DNA of 64,000 bases from CAYYMD01 sp964472875 (lineage in GTDB: Bacteria; Planctomycetota; Phycisphaerae; SM23-33), in contig CAYYMD010000001.1 in the NCBI GenBank assembly GCA_964472875.1, positions 1 through 64,000 on the forward strand, in the 5' to 3' direction. The position numbers and the translations under genes were made by a program. How positions within the stretch are numbered: position 1 is the first letter of the stretch; each line of letters begins with the position of its first letter. The notes under the pieces were generated by a model. The model did not search any database. It was not told the origin of the DNA and worked only from the letters and a program-made list of their open reading frames with translations. Below are positions 8,707-16,749 of this stretch, piece after piece.

Positions 8707-9112
8707 GCAAATTCAGCATCCGTAATTGGTAAATCCTGTCGAAATCCTGCACTTTATTGTGATTTACGCCAATCAGGCTCGTATAATGAGTTGAAAATTA
8801 GGTGAAAATATTTAATTTCCGTCCAAACTTTTAACTTGACTAAGCAGTATTAATGAATGTAATTGGGTTCTTCTTATGCGGCTCTGTGTGATATAAAACC
8901 TGAAGCACGGAGGACAACACGACATACCAGGCCGCGGAAGACCCAACCGCAAAGAATTTACCCACGCCTAAATAGTTTAATAGCCCAAACTAATGTGCCG
9001 ATAAAAATCCAAGACGCTCACGGGCTCGCACTCACGGTAAAGTTCAGCACATGCCGCGGCGCGCGAAGCAAAATTAAATTTAGAATCACCAAGAGATTTT
9101 GAGAGGTGTGCT
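8707..9112 (+). other. Non-coding leader region with candidate promoters
   Basis: This 406-base stretch holds no convincing gene. A perfect TATAAT at 8782-8787 has a TTGTGA -35-like hexamer at 8757-8762, with a long 19-base spacer. A TTGACT at 8835-8840 has no good -10 box. If the first promoter is used, the glycosyltransferase mRNA would have a leader of about 320 bases, long enough for a structured regulatory RNA, but I recognise no riboswitch class. A GAGAGG ribosome-binding site at 9101-9106 ends the region. Confidence 0.4.
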
Positions 9113-10621
9113 GTGATTCGGGAACTCTATAAAAACGAAGAAGAAAAACACGAAAATTTCGTCAATAGCGATCGCGAGCACGTGTTGCTCATAACCAACC
9201 ATGGCGTTCACCAGTGGAGAGTCGTTCCCGGCCTGCCCGACACCGGCGGACAGAACATATACGTAAATTATCTCGCCGAAGCGCTGGTGGAGCTGGGTTT
9301 CCGCGTAACTATTGTTAACCGCGGCGGATACCCTCACCCGGCTGACGGACATGTGTTAAGCGGTGTGGATTATCATCCCTCGGGCTTCGCCCGCATAATG
9401 TACATCAAAGATAACCTCAGGCAATTCGTCCGCAAGGAAGACATGTCCGAGCAGATACCCGCGCTGGCCAAAGATCTCGTCAATAAACTCAAGGCCGACG
9501 GTGACAAAATAGACCTGATTATAAGCAACTACTGGGATGCCGCCGTTATTGGTAACCTCGTTAATACCAACGGCATAACCGGCGGCCGCCACGTGCCACA
9601 CGTGTGGATTCCTCATTCGCTTGGGGCACTGAAGAAAAAGAATATGCCGCCTTCCACCTGGAAGGACCTTCGCGTCGACGAACGCATTGAGAACGAAAAA
9701 CGAACCATCCCGCAGCTGGATGGCTGTATATCGACCTCTACAACCATTAAGAACACATTCGCCAACGATTATTCTCACCAGCCGAAGTATTTCATGCCCC
9801 CCTGCATAGATACCGGCCGCATACACCCTATGACGGCCGAGGAAATCGAGCCGGTGTGGTCTTTCCTGGCCTCCGGAACGAAATATACTGCGGAACAACT
9901 TAAACATCGCAAAATCGTTGCCGAAATCAGCCGCACCGACAAAACAAAACGCAAGGATGTGCTTATCAAGGCATTCGCCGAGACACTGCGGCAGGTTCCT
10001 GAGGCGCTGTTGCTGGTTGCGATTGACCCCCGTGCCGAGAATCTCCACGCGGAACTGGTGCAACTGATAGCCGAACTTGAGATTTCAAACGAGGTGATAA
10101 TACTCGGCTCGGTGTGGGAACAGCTGCCCATGATATATAACGCCACAGACCTCTACTGCACTCCGTCGGTTATGGAGGGCTTCGGCATGGCAGCCCAGGA
10201 AGCGGCCGCAACGGGCAAAGCGGTAATCGCATCGGATCTGGTCCCGTTCGCGGTGGAATACCTGCTGGGCAAGAACCCCCGCAGGCATACCATAGGCAAC
10301 GATAATAACCAAACAACGCTCGAGTTCGGTGAGGGCGCCGTGGTTGTGCCTGCCGACAACGTGGCCGGCTTCTCTGAAGCGATGACCACACTGCTCAAGG
10401 ATGACGAACTCCGAGGAAAAATGGGCTGCCGCGCCAACGAGATTACCGTGCCCTACTTCACGTGGATACGCATGGCCGCATCGCTGGTAAGGGACCTTGG
10501 CTTTGAGGTTGACGATGAAGCCGTAAAGAGAATGGAGAAGAGCATCCGTCGCGTGCCGTCCCAGCCCAGCCCACGCAGTCGGCATACCGTAGGTGAACTT
10601 TCGCAGGAAGGTAACGCATGA
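9113..10621 (+). CDS. GT4-family glycosyltransferase, sucrose(-phosphate) synthase-like
   Basis: The protein has 502 residues and starts at GTG with a GAGAGG ribosome-binding site 6 bases upstream. It is a retaining GT-B enzyme using a nucleotide-sugar donor. Signs are PDTGGQNIYVNYLAEAL at 42-58 (acceptor-side glycine loop), IPHSLG at 166-171, SRTDKTKRKD at 273-282 (phosphate-contacting Arg/Lys) and the EX7E donor motif Glu355 to Glu363 in EGFGMAAQEA. These features resemble sucrose-phosphate synthase, sucrose synthase and mannosylfructose-phosphate synthase. The acceptor cannot be told from sequence. The stop codon overlaps the start of the next gene by 4 bases (ATGA), so the two are translationally coupled. 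Confidence 0.9.
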   Translation: MIRELYKNEEEKHENFVNSDREHVLLITNHGVHQWRVVPGLPDTGGQNIYVNYLAEALVELGFRVTIVNRGGYPHPADGHVLSGVDYHPSGFARIMYIKDNLRQFVRKEDMSEQIPALAKDLVNKLKADGDKIDLIISNYWDAAVIGNLVNTNGITGGRHVPHVWIPHSLGALKKKNMPPSTWKDLRVDERIENEKRTIPQLDGCISTSTTIKNTFANDYSHQPKYFMPPCIDTGRIHPMTAEEIEPVWSFLASGTKYTAEQLKHRKIVAEISRTDKTKRKDVLIKAFAETLRQVPEALLLVAIDPRAENLHAELVQLIAELEISNEVIILGSVWEQLPMIYNATDLYCTPSVMEGFGMAAQEAAATGKAVIASDLVPFAVEYLLGKNPRRHTIGNDNNQTTLEFGEGAVVVPADNVAGFSEAMTTLLKDDELRGKMGCRANEITVPYFTWIRMAASLVRDLGFEVDDEAVKRMEKSIRRVPSQPSPRSRHTVGELSQEGNA

Positions 10622-11565
10622 GTTTGCACACGCGTCCCGGCGAAAACTCACTGGCGGAGACACTTACTCAAACGTGGCGGCAGCAGGGCCGGGATGGTTT
10701 CCTGTTGAGCGACCTCGATTCGGCCGAGATAGAAACCCACCTCATAGAGGATGAATCATCCGGCGTGCTGTGGCGGTACCGCTGGATGCCTCACCGCGAA
10801 ATACGTGGCGACGTGTGTGAACTTCAACAGCGCGGGATACTTAATCCCGACCGGGACGAATCCAAGCTTTATCGCGATCCGCGCGACGCCAAAGGGCGAC
10901 ACTGTTTTCTGTGTCCACAGAATATCGCGGAATGCCACCCTATGGAGCGGCTGGTCGAGATGACACTGGCCGGGCGCAAGTACTACGCGGGGGCTAATTT
11001 CGCGTGGATTGAACCGAACCATTTTACCGTTTTCGACGCCGAGCACGTCGACCAGGCGTTTTCTCGCCACGCCCTGGAGGCGGCGGTTGAACTGCATCGC
11101 AAAACCCGGGGCGAATACCGCGTTCTTTTCAACGGTGCCGGCGCGGGAGCATCGATTCCCTGGCACATGCACTTTCAGATTACGACCGAGACAATGCCTA
11201 TCGAGAGTTTATCGCACGAGCATGAGGCCGACTACCCCACCGTTGTTCGCAGGTTCGACCTGGACCGCCACGATGGCCTTGCCGAAGCACATGATTACGC
11301 CGTCAAATGGGTGAACGCCGACAGCGACAATCACACCATCAACCTGCTGATAACAACCATAGACGAGGCATCAATGGCTGCGTTTATTTTCCCGCGCGAC
11401 TCGCGGCATTCAACGGCCGAGGGTAAGGGACTGGTCGGCGGATTCGAGGTATCCGGCGATTTCTGTCTAAGCGCCCCCGCCGAACGCGAAACATTCGACA
11501 AGGCCGACGCTCGCACCGCGCGCAATATTCTTTCGCAGATCCACCCGCCTGAACTGAAAACCTGA
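10618..11565 (+). CDS. HIT/GalT-superfamily protein, DUF4922-like
   Basis: The 315-residue protein has the nucleotidyl-transfer signature H-x-H-x-Q (WHMHFQ, His183, His185, Gln187) and an upstream CFLCPQN segment at 96-102 that recalls the CPFCPGN zinc region of galactose-1-phosphate uridylyltransferase. I place it in the DUF4922 group of that superfamily, which includes ATP adenylyltransferase and GDP-galactose phosphorylase-like enzymes. Likely chemistry is transfer or phosphorolysis of a nucleotide-sugar or dinucleotide through a nucleotidyl-histidine intermediate. The start overlaps the glycosyltransferase stop, so the two proteins are probably made together and act in one pathway. The substrate is unknown. 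Confidence 0.8.
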   Translation: MSLHTRPGENSLAETLTQTWRQQGRDGFLLSDLDSAEIETHLIEDESSGVLWRYRWMPHREIRGDVCELQQRGILNPDRDESKLYRDPRDAKGRHCFLCPQNIAECHPMERLVEMTLAGRKYYAGANFAWIEPNHFTVFDAEHVDQAFSRHALEAAVELHRKTRGEYRVLFNGAGAGASIPWHMHFQITTETMPIESLSHEHEADYPTVVRRFDLDRHDGLAEAHDYAVKWVNADSDNHTINLLITTIDEASMAAFIFPRDSRHSTAEGKGLVGGFEVSGDFCLSAPAERETFDKADARTARNILSQIHPPELKT

Positions 11566-11708
11566 ATCTCGACTCAAACCACGTGTTCAAAAAAAAACAA
11601 GGATCGTATAACAAGAAGGCTGCACTTTCAGCAATGTCACTCTGCCATTTATGTAGCCATTCCTACACCTGAAACGTTGAATTGCTCTCCATGGTGCATA
11701 GAATGAAA

Positions 11709-11717
11709 TGGTATAAT
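11709..11717 (+). promoter_or_regulatory. Extended -10 promoter upstream of nifU
   Basis: The sequence TGGTATAAT (TG at 11709-11710, TATAAT at 11712-11717) is a consensus extended -10 element. It would give a leader of about 30 bases before the nifU ATG at 11754. No good -35 box is present, which is usual for extended -10 promoters. The rest of the 188-base spacer after the DUF4922 gene shows nothing else. Confidence 0.5.
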
Positions 11718-11753
11718 CAGAATTAATGCAGTGAAATCCACGGCGAGAATAAC

Positions 11754-12611
11754 ATGTGGGAATATACGCAAAAAGTTAAAGATCACTTTCTCAATCCCCG
11801 CAACACGGGCGAAATTGAGAATCCGGACCTGGACGCCACTGTTGGCAACATGGTCTGCGGCGACGCCCTGCGGATTATGATACGATTGGACGAGGAAGGC
11901 AAAATCGCCGACGCCAAGTTCCAGACGTTCGGCTGTGCCAGCGCCATCGCCTCCAGCGATGCGCTCGTCGAGGTTATCAAGGGCAAAACCGTGGATGAGG
12001 CCGCCGAGGTATCCAACGACGACATTGCCGATTATCTCGGCGGACTGCCCAAGGCCAAACTCCACTGTTCTGTGCTTGGCATGGAGGCCCTCCAGAAGGC
12101 AATCGCCAAATATCGCGGCCGGCCGTTCGACCTCGAAGAGGAAGGCGAAGTTGTCTGCCAGTGCTTCGGCGTCACGGACCGGCTGATAGAGAAGGTTGTC
12201 CGCGAGCACGACCTCAAGACGGTGGACGAGGTAACACACTACACCAAGGCGGGCGGCGGATGCGGGTCCTGCCACGACAAAATCCGTGAGATCATTTCCA
12301 GGGTTCAAGGCGAGACAGAAACGGCCCCCGCGCCAAAAGAGCATCCGGCCGGTAAGCCCATGACAAACCTCCAGCGAATCCGTCTTATAGACGAAGTCAT
12401 CGCCAATGAGATCCGCCCCATCCTGCGCAAGGATGGCGGCGACATCGAACTTGTGGACGTGGACGGAAAGAAGGTGCAGGTCGCCTTTCGCGGAAACTGC
12501 GCGTGGTGCCGCACGCGCGAATTCACAGCAGACAGCACCGTCGGCGCTAAACTGAGAGAACTGGTGGACCCACAGATAGTCGTGGATGACGTGAGCGAAC
12601 GGCTTGAATAG
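11754..12611 (+). CDS. nifU: NifU-type iron-sulfur cluster scaffold protein
   Basis: This is a full-length, three-domain NifU of 285 residues. Residues 1-123 are the IscU-like scaffold with Cys35, Cys61 and Cys105 and the stabilising Asp37. Residues 130-183 are a BFD-like domain with Cys135, Cys137, Cys170 and Cys173 binding a permanent [2Fe-2S] cluster. Residues 205-285 are the NifU C-terminal domain with Cys249-x2-Cys252. It assembles Fe-S clusters from sulfur delivered by NifS, which follows after 18 bases. No nitrogenase genes are in the window, so the pair probably serves general Fe-S assembly; IspG and QueG here are likely clients. Confidence 0.96.
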   Translation: MWEYTQKVKDHFLNPRNTGEIENPDLDATVGNMVCGDALRIMIRLDEEGKIADAKFQTFGCASAIASSDALVEVIKGKTVDEAAEVSNDDIADYLGGLPKAKLHCSVLGMEALQKAIAKYRGRPFDLEEEGEVVCQCFGVTDRLIEKVVREHDLKTVDEVTHYTKAGGGCGSCHDKIREIISRVQGETETAPAPKEHPAGKPMTNLQRIRLIDEVIANEIRPILRKDGGDIELVDVDGKKVQVAFRGNCAWCRTREFTADSTVGAKLRELVDPQIVVDDVSERLE

Positions 12612-12629
12612 TTTGAGAAGGTCGGGTAT

Positions 12630-13832
12630 GTGCGTATGAGCGAAGACGTTATATACATGGACAACAACGCCACCACTCGCGTGGCCGACGAGGTCCGAGA
12701 AGCGATGGCGCCGTTTCTGAGCGAGTATTACGGCAACCCATCAAGCATTCACAATTTCGGCGGGCAGGTTGCCGCCCACGTGGACAAAGCCCGCCAACAG
12801 GTGGCACACCTGCTTGGCTGCCATCCTACCGAGATAATCTTCACCTCTTGCGGCACCGAGAGCGACAACACTGCTATACGAAGCGCGCTGGAGGTAAACC
12901 AGGACCGTCGGTACATCGTAACCACCCGCATTGAGCATCCGGCCGTTCGGAATCTCTGCTTGAAATTATCCGATTCGCGGGGGCTGACGCCGCAGTATCG
13001 CCTCAGCGAAGTACCCGTCGACAGCCGTGGCTCACTGGCACTGCCGGATGTGGGAGATGCAATCAACAACGACACGGCCGTGGTCTCGGTCATGTGGGCT
13101 AATAACGAAACTGGAAATATCTATCCTGTAGAAAAGATAGGTGCGATGTGCCGCGACCACGGCGTGCTGTTCCATACCGATGCTGTCCAGGCCGTGGGCA
13201 AAGTCCCAATGAATCTCTCGCAGACGCCCATCGACATGCTGAGTCTCTCCGGCCACAAACTTCATGCGCCCAAGGGCATAGGCGCCCTGTATGTGAGGCG
13301 GGGAGTGCGATTCAGTCCGTTTATGGTCGGCGGGCACCAGGAAAACAACCGCCGTGGCGGCACCGAGTCCGTGCCGCTGATCGTAGCCCTTGGCAAGGCC
13401 GCGGCAATAGCCGCACAACGGCTGGAAGACGAACAGACCCGCGTGCCGGCGCTGCGCGACCGCCTGGAGCGGGAACTGCTCGCACGCTGCCCCGACGCGC
13501 GCGTAAACGGCGACCCGGAACACCGCCTGCCGAACACCTCAAACATAAGTTTCGAATATGTTGAGGGCGAGAGCATTCTGCTGATGCTCAACGAGCACGG
13601 CATTTGCGCATCCAGCGGCTCCGCCTGCACCACCGGCTCGCTGGAGCCCAGCCACGTTCTTCGCGCCATGGGCATTCCATACACGGCCGCACACGGCTCG
13701 GTACGGTTTTCGCTTAGTGTGTACAACACGGATGAAGAGGTCGACAAGGTCATCAAGGTGCTCCCGCCGATAATCCGCCGGCTGAGGGAAATCTCGCCGT
13801 TCGGGCGGGATTCCGTAAAAGCAAAGGCGTAG
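12630..13832 (+). CDS. nifS: Cysteine desulfurase (NifS/IscS family)
   Basis: The PLP-dependent enzyme converts cysteine to alanine and passes persulfide sulfur to NifU. The aminotransferase class V fold is clear: the N-terminal YMDNNATT block, HTDAVQAVGK, the PLP lysine in SGHK (Lys210 counted from the GTG) and the flexible loop SSGSACTTG with the catalytic Cys333. This loop type is that of NifS/IscS rather than SufS. A GAGAAGG ribosome-binding site at 12615-12621 favours the GTG at 12630, though an ATG two codons later (12636) is also possible. It is in an operon with nifU. Confidence 0.96.
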   Translation: MRMSEDVIYMDNNATTRVADEVREAMAPFLSEYYGNPSSIHNFGGQVAAHVDKARQQVAHLLGCHPTEIIFTSCGTESDNTAIRSALEVNQDRRYIVTTRIEHPAVRNLCLKLSDSRGLTPQYRLSEVPVDSRGSLALPDVGDAINNDTAVVSVMWANNETGNIYPVEKIGAMCRDHGVLFHTDAVQAVGKVPMNLSQTPIDMLSLSGHKLHAPKGIGALYVRRGVRFSPFMVGGHQENNRRGGTESVPLIVALGKAAAIAAQRLEDEQTRVPALRDRLERELLARCPDARVNGDPEHRLPNTSNISFEYVEGESILLMLNEHGICASSGSACTTGSLEPSHVLRAMGIPYTAAHGSVRFSLSVYNTDEEVDKVIKVLPPIIRRLREISPFGRDSVKAKA

Positions 13833-13924
13833 CGGTGTCTAAAATGAAATGTAATCCCCGAAAAAGATGAATTCGTGGGCGGGTGATTGTAACCGGGTGT
13901 ATATCATCAAAGGATGTGATAAAA

Positions 13925-14662
13925 ATGCTCAAACCGCAATGCCCCGGACAGGACAGGAGATACTGGAAAGCCCAGGACGTTGTGGAGGAGCCATGCCCCT
14001 TCTGCGGCGAGGTGCTGGAATTATGGAAGGACGACGCCCGCCGGCGATGCAGCGGCTGCGGAAAGGTCGTCAGGAACCCGCACTTCGACATGGGCTGCGC
14101 CAAGTGGTGCAAGTTCGCCTCGCAGTGCCTGGGCATACCCGACTCGCAGGTCAGGGATGAGTCGCTGTGCGACCTGCTTATAAGGAAGATGCAGAAGGTC
14201 TTCGGTACCGACCAGCGCCGCATCCGCCACGCCTATCGCGTGCTGGATTTCGCCGAGCAGATACTGAACCGGCATGAAGCCGACCCGCTGGTGGTCATGG
14301 CCGCCGCCATTCTGCACGACATCGGCATAACCAAGGCGGAAAAAAAGTATGGATCTTCGGCCGGTAAATACCAGCAGATGGAAGGCCCGCCCATAGTCCG
14401 ACGTATACTCACCGAAGCCGGTGTGGATGAGCAGCGCACGAAACACATTTGCGGCATAGTAGGTGACCACCATTCCGCAGCACACATGAACACGCCGGAG
14501 TTCCACATCCTGCGGGATGCGGACAATTTGGTGAACCTCTTCGTCGAGGCGGAAAAACCTTCCGCCAGGAATATTGGGGATGTCATCGACCGCGTCTTTA
14601 AAACTGACGCCGGCAAAGAAATCGCCCGGCGCCTGGCGGACTCAAAACACACTGCGTACTGA
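13925..14662 (+). CDS. HD-domain phosphohydrolase with N-terminal zinc-ribbon
   Basis: The ATG at 13925 follows an AAAGGATG ribosome-binding site and is preferred over in-frame starts further upstream, giving 245 residues. Residues 20-70 are cysteine-rich: C24-x2-C27 and C42-x2-C45 form a likely zinc ribbon, and Cys58, Cys62 and Cys68 follow in MGCAKWCKFASQC. Residues 95-245 are an HD domain with His102, His131-Asp132 (ILHDIGI), His182-His183 and Asp200, the metal ligands of this superfamily. HD enzymes hydrolyse phosphate esters of nucleotides or second messengers, and the substrate here is unknown. It follows nifS after 92 bases, which may hint at a redox or Fe-S link. Confidence 0.85.
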   Translation: MLKPQCPGQDRRYWKAQDVVEEPCPFCGEVLELWKDDARRRCSGCGKVVRNPHFDMGCAKWCKFASQCLGIPDSQVRDESLCDLLIRKMQKVFGTDQRRIRHAYRVLDFAEQILNRHEADPLVVMAAAILHDIGITKAEKKYGSSAGKYQQMEGPPIVRRILTEAGVDEQRTKHICGIVGDHHSAAHMNTPEFHILRDADNLVNLFVEAEKPSARNIGDVIDRVFKTDAGKEIARRLADSKHTAY

Positions 14663-14823
14663 ATAAAGTTACACATAAGCGGCTTGGAGGCATCGAAGGG
14701 CGCCAAAGACCTCCATTTTCTTATAAAGAAATATGAGCAATGACCATTCTTCGTCAGGACTCCGCCTACACTACAAATAAAAGATTCTATGCCATATAAT
14801 GCGCTGCCGCTAGGTGCAATAAT

Positions 14824-15003
14824 GAAAATACGAAAAATCATCCCGGCTGCAGAAACAACCTGGCAAACAGTTCCCGGCACCGCGATCTTGTCGAGAAGCA
14901 TCGAAAATCGCTTGAAAAATTTATGCGGGAGACCGAAGATCCTGCTCTTCCTCTCTTTCTCAACCGTCACGACACCGATTTTTGCGAGAAGTTTATGAAA
15001 TGA
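14824..15003 (+). pseudogene. C-terminal remnant of a second sulfatase
   Basis: The 469-base stretch between the HD gene and the intact sulfatase contains, in one plus-strand frame ending at the TGA 15001-15003, a sequence that reads like a sulfatase C-terminus. It includes NHPGCRNNLANSSRHRDL, then a Glu/Lys-rich helix, then KFMRETEDPALPLF. Typical sulfatases end with a D-P-x-E-x-x-N-L-A segment and a final helix followed by an E-T-x-D-P motif. The frame is blocked upstream by a stop at 14797, and no N-terminal half or CxPSR motif is present. The rest of the gap (14663-14823 and 15004-15131) shows nothing I can identify. Confidence 0.6.
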
Positions 15004-15131
15004 TGAGTGGCCTCTAAAGTTGACCCCACAATCCACCGCACAGCCAGGACAACGGCAAATTATTGCCTTGAGCGGGGGCTTGATTTTAACTACATATAAA
15101 AAGCTAAACACAAAGCAGAAGGGAGTTCCAA

Positions 15132-16562
15132 ATGATAAAGAGAAGAGTCTTTCTGAAAAACTCGATTTTAGCAGGTCTTGCCGCAACGGCTACAAGCAGC
15201 TTCGCGGTCACTGTGAAAAGACCCAATATCCTGTTTATCTTCATAGATGATATGGGTTTTGCGGACCCTTCCTGCTTTGGCAATTTCATGGTCGAAACTC
15301 CCAACATAGATAAACTCGCCGCAGAAGGTACAAAACTAACCAATTTCTATGTAAACTCCCCTATATGCTCTCCTTCCAGGGTTGCGGTAATGACCGGTCA
15401 GTACCCTCAGCGCTGGAAGATACATTCATACCTCTGCTCGAAAAAGAACAACGAGAAACGCGGCATGGCGGACTTCCTCTCGACCAGGGCCCCAGCTACT
15501 GCTCGGGAGTTGCAGAAAGTCGGTTACAACACCGCGCACTTCGGCAAATGGCACGTCGGCGGAGGCAGGGACGTGGACAACGCCCCGCTGCCCCAGGAAT
15601 ACGGATTCGATGAATCTCTCGTTGCCTTTGAAGGTCTCGGAGACAGATTGATATATGAAGGGCATAGACTTTCTTCGCAAAGCGCAAAGTTGGGAAAAGG
15701 CGAAATCATCAGGACAAAGAAACACAAGGGGACGAAACACTACGTCGACCGGGCATTGAAATTCATGGAAATGAGTAGCGACAAGGACGAGCCGTTCTAT
15801 ATTGAGCTTTTTCCGAACGATGTTCACGATAAACACAATCCTGAAAAAGGTTCCGCCGAAAAGTGGGAACAGGTAACTGAAAATCCATGGAAGCAGAAAT
15901 TTTTTGCCGTCCTCAAAGAGATGGACCGCCAACTCGGAAGAGTGTTCGACAAAGTCAAGCAACTCGGCATAGCCGACAACACTCTTATCGTATTCACCAG
16001 CGACAACGGTCCGACGGATTGGCGTTTCTACTATCGCGATGGTTGGTCACCGCCGGGATCCACGGGAAAATTCTACGGCCGGAAATGGAGCCTTTACGAA
16101 GGCGGCATAAGAATGCCGTTCGTCGCAAAATGGGAAGGCAAAATACCAACCGGCGCTATCAATACCAAGGCAATATGCGCGGGTATAGACCTTTCGCCAA
16201 CATTCATTAATATTGCGGGCGCCGATGGCTCGGCAAAAAAGGATGGCGAGGATATCATGCCTGCGCTTCTCGGCAAGAAATTCGAACGGGCAAAGCCCAT
16301 TTGCTGGCAATATGGAAAACCTTTCGCCAAATTGATGCCCGGTAATAAAGAATTCGTCAGCCCCTCTTTTGCGGCCAGAGACGGCAGGTGGAAGTTGCTT
16401 GTCAATCCTGACGGGTCACATGTCCAGCTTTACGACCTCAGAGGCGACCCAAAAGAAACTATAAATCTGGCTTCACAAAAGCCGGAAAAAGTGAAACATC
16501 TTAAGAAAGAAATCAAGAACTGGGCACAAAACGTAGGAATTGCAGACAAGGTCATATTCTGA
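15132..16562 (+). CDS. Tat-exported sulfatase (S1 family)
   Basis: This formylglycine-dependent sulfatase of 476 residues releases sulfate from a sulfated carbohydrate or aryl ester. The N-terminus carries a twin-arginine type signal (KRRVFLKNSILAGLA), so folded export is likely. Visible active-site elements are Asp39-Asp40 in FIFIDDMGF, the CSPSR maturation motif at 79-83 (Cys79 becomes formylglycine), FGKWHVGG, and the metal-binding TSDNGP. A GGGAG ribosome-binding site precedes the ATG. No maturase (FGE or anSME) lies in the window. It stands alone, downstream of a decayed sulfatase fragment, as expected in a sulfatase-rich genome such as those of Planctomycetota. The exact substrate is unknown. 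Confidence 0.93.
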   Translation: MIKRRVFLKNSILAGLAATATSSFAVTVKRPNILFIFIDDMGFADPSCFGNFMVETPNIDKLAAEGTKLTNFYVNSPICSPSRVAVMTGQYPQRWKIHSYLCSKKNNEKRGMADFLSTRAPATARELQKVGYNTAHFGKWHVGGGRDVDNAPLPQEYGFDESLVAFEGLGDRLIYEGHRLSSQSAKLGKGEIIRTKKHKGTKHYVDRALKFMEMSSDKDEPFYIELFPNDVHDKHNPEKGSAEKWEQVTENPWKQKFFAVLKEMDRQLGRVFDKVKQLGIADNTLIVFTSDNGPTDWRFYYRDGWSPPGSTGKFYGRKWSLYEGGIRMPFVAKWEGKIPTGAINTKAICAGIDLSPTFINIAGADGSAKKDGEDIMPALLGKKFERAKPICWQYGKPFAKLMPGNKEFVSPSFAARDGRWKLLVNPDGSHVQLYDLRGDPKETINLASQKPEKVKHLKKEIKNWAQNVGIADKVIF

Positions 16563-16700
16563 TTACGCCGAGGCATATTTTGGCATGGCATAGAGAGTAT
16601 TCGCGAAGGTGCAAATTCTCCTAAGTATGGAAGAACAACATTAATGTCGAATTACGAAACCTGCCCGTCCGCCGTAGACGAAACATAAGGCAAAAATGTA

Positions 16701-16736
16701 AAGTACTATAGAGTTAGGTTTTAGCCCATAGTACTT
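16701..16736 (-). terminator. Inverted repeat between convergent sulfatase and mlaD genes
   Basis: A perfect 9-bp inverted repeat (AAGTACTAT at 16701-16709, ATAGTACTT at 16728-16736) with an 18-base loop lies 14 bases beyond the mlaD stop codon. On the minus strand it is followed by TTACATTTTTG, a broken U-tract. It may terminate the Mla operon. The stem is AT-rich, so the call is tentative. The remaining spacer 16563-16700 shows nothing else. Confidence 0.4.
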
Positions 16737-16749
16737 AATCATCGGAATA

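Noticed and set aside
11754..13832. nifU and nifS as sign of nitrogen fixation
   Set aside because: No nitrogenase or accessory nif genes are present; NifU/NifS also serve general Fe-S assembly in many bacteria.
14233..15186. A 317-codon minus-strand frame across the HD gene and the following gap
   Set aside because: It overlaps the real HD gene antisense and shows no family motifs; the gap is better explained by the sulfatase remnant on the plus strand.
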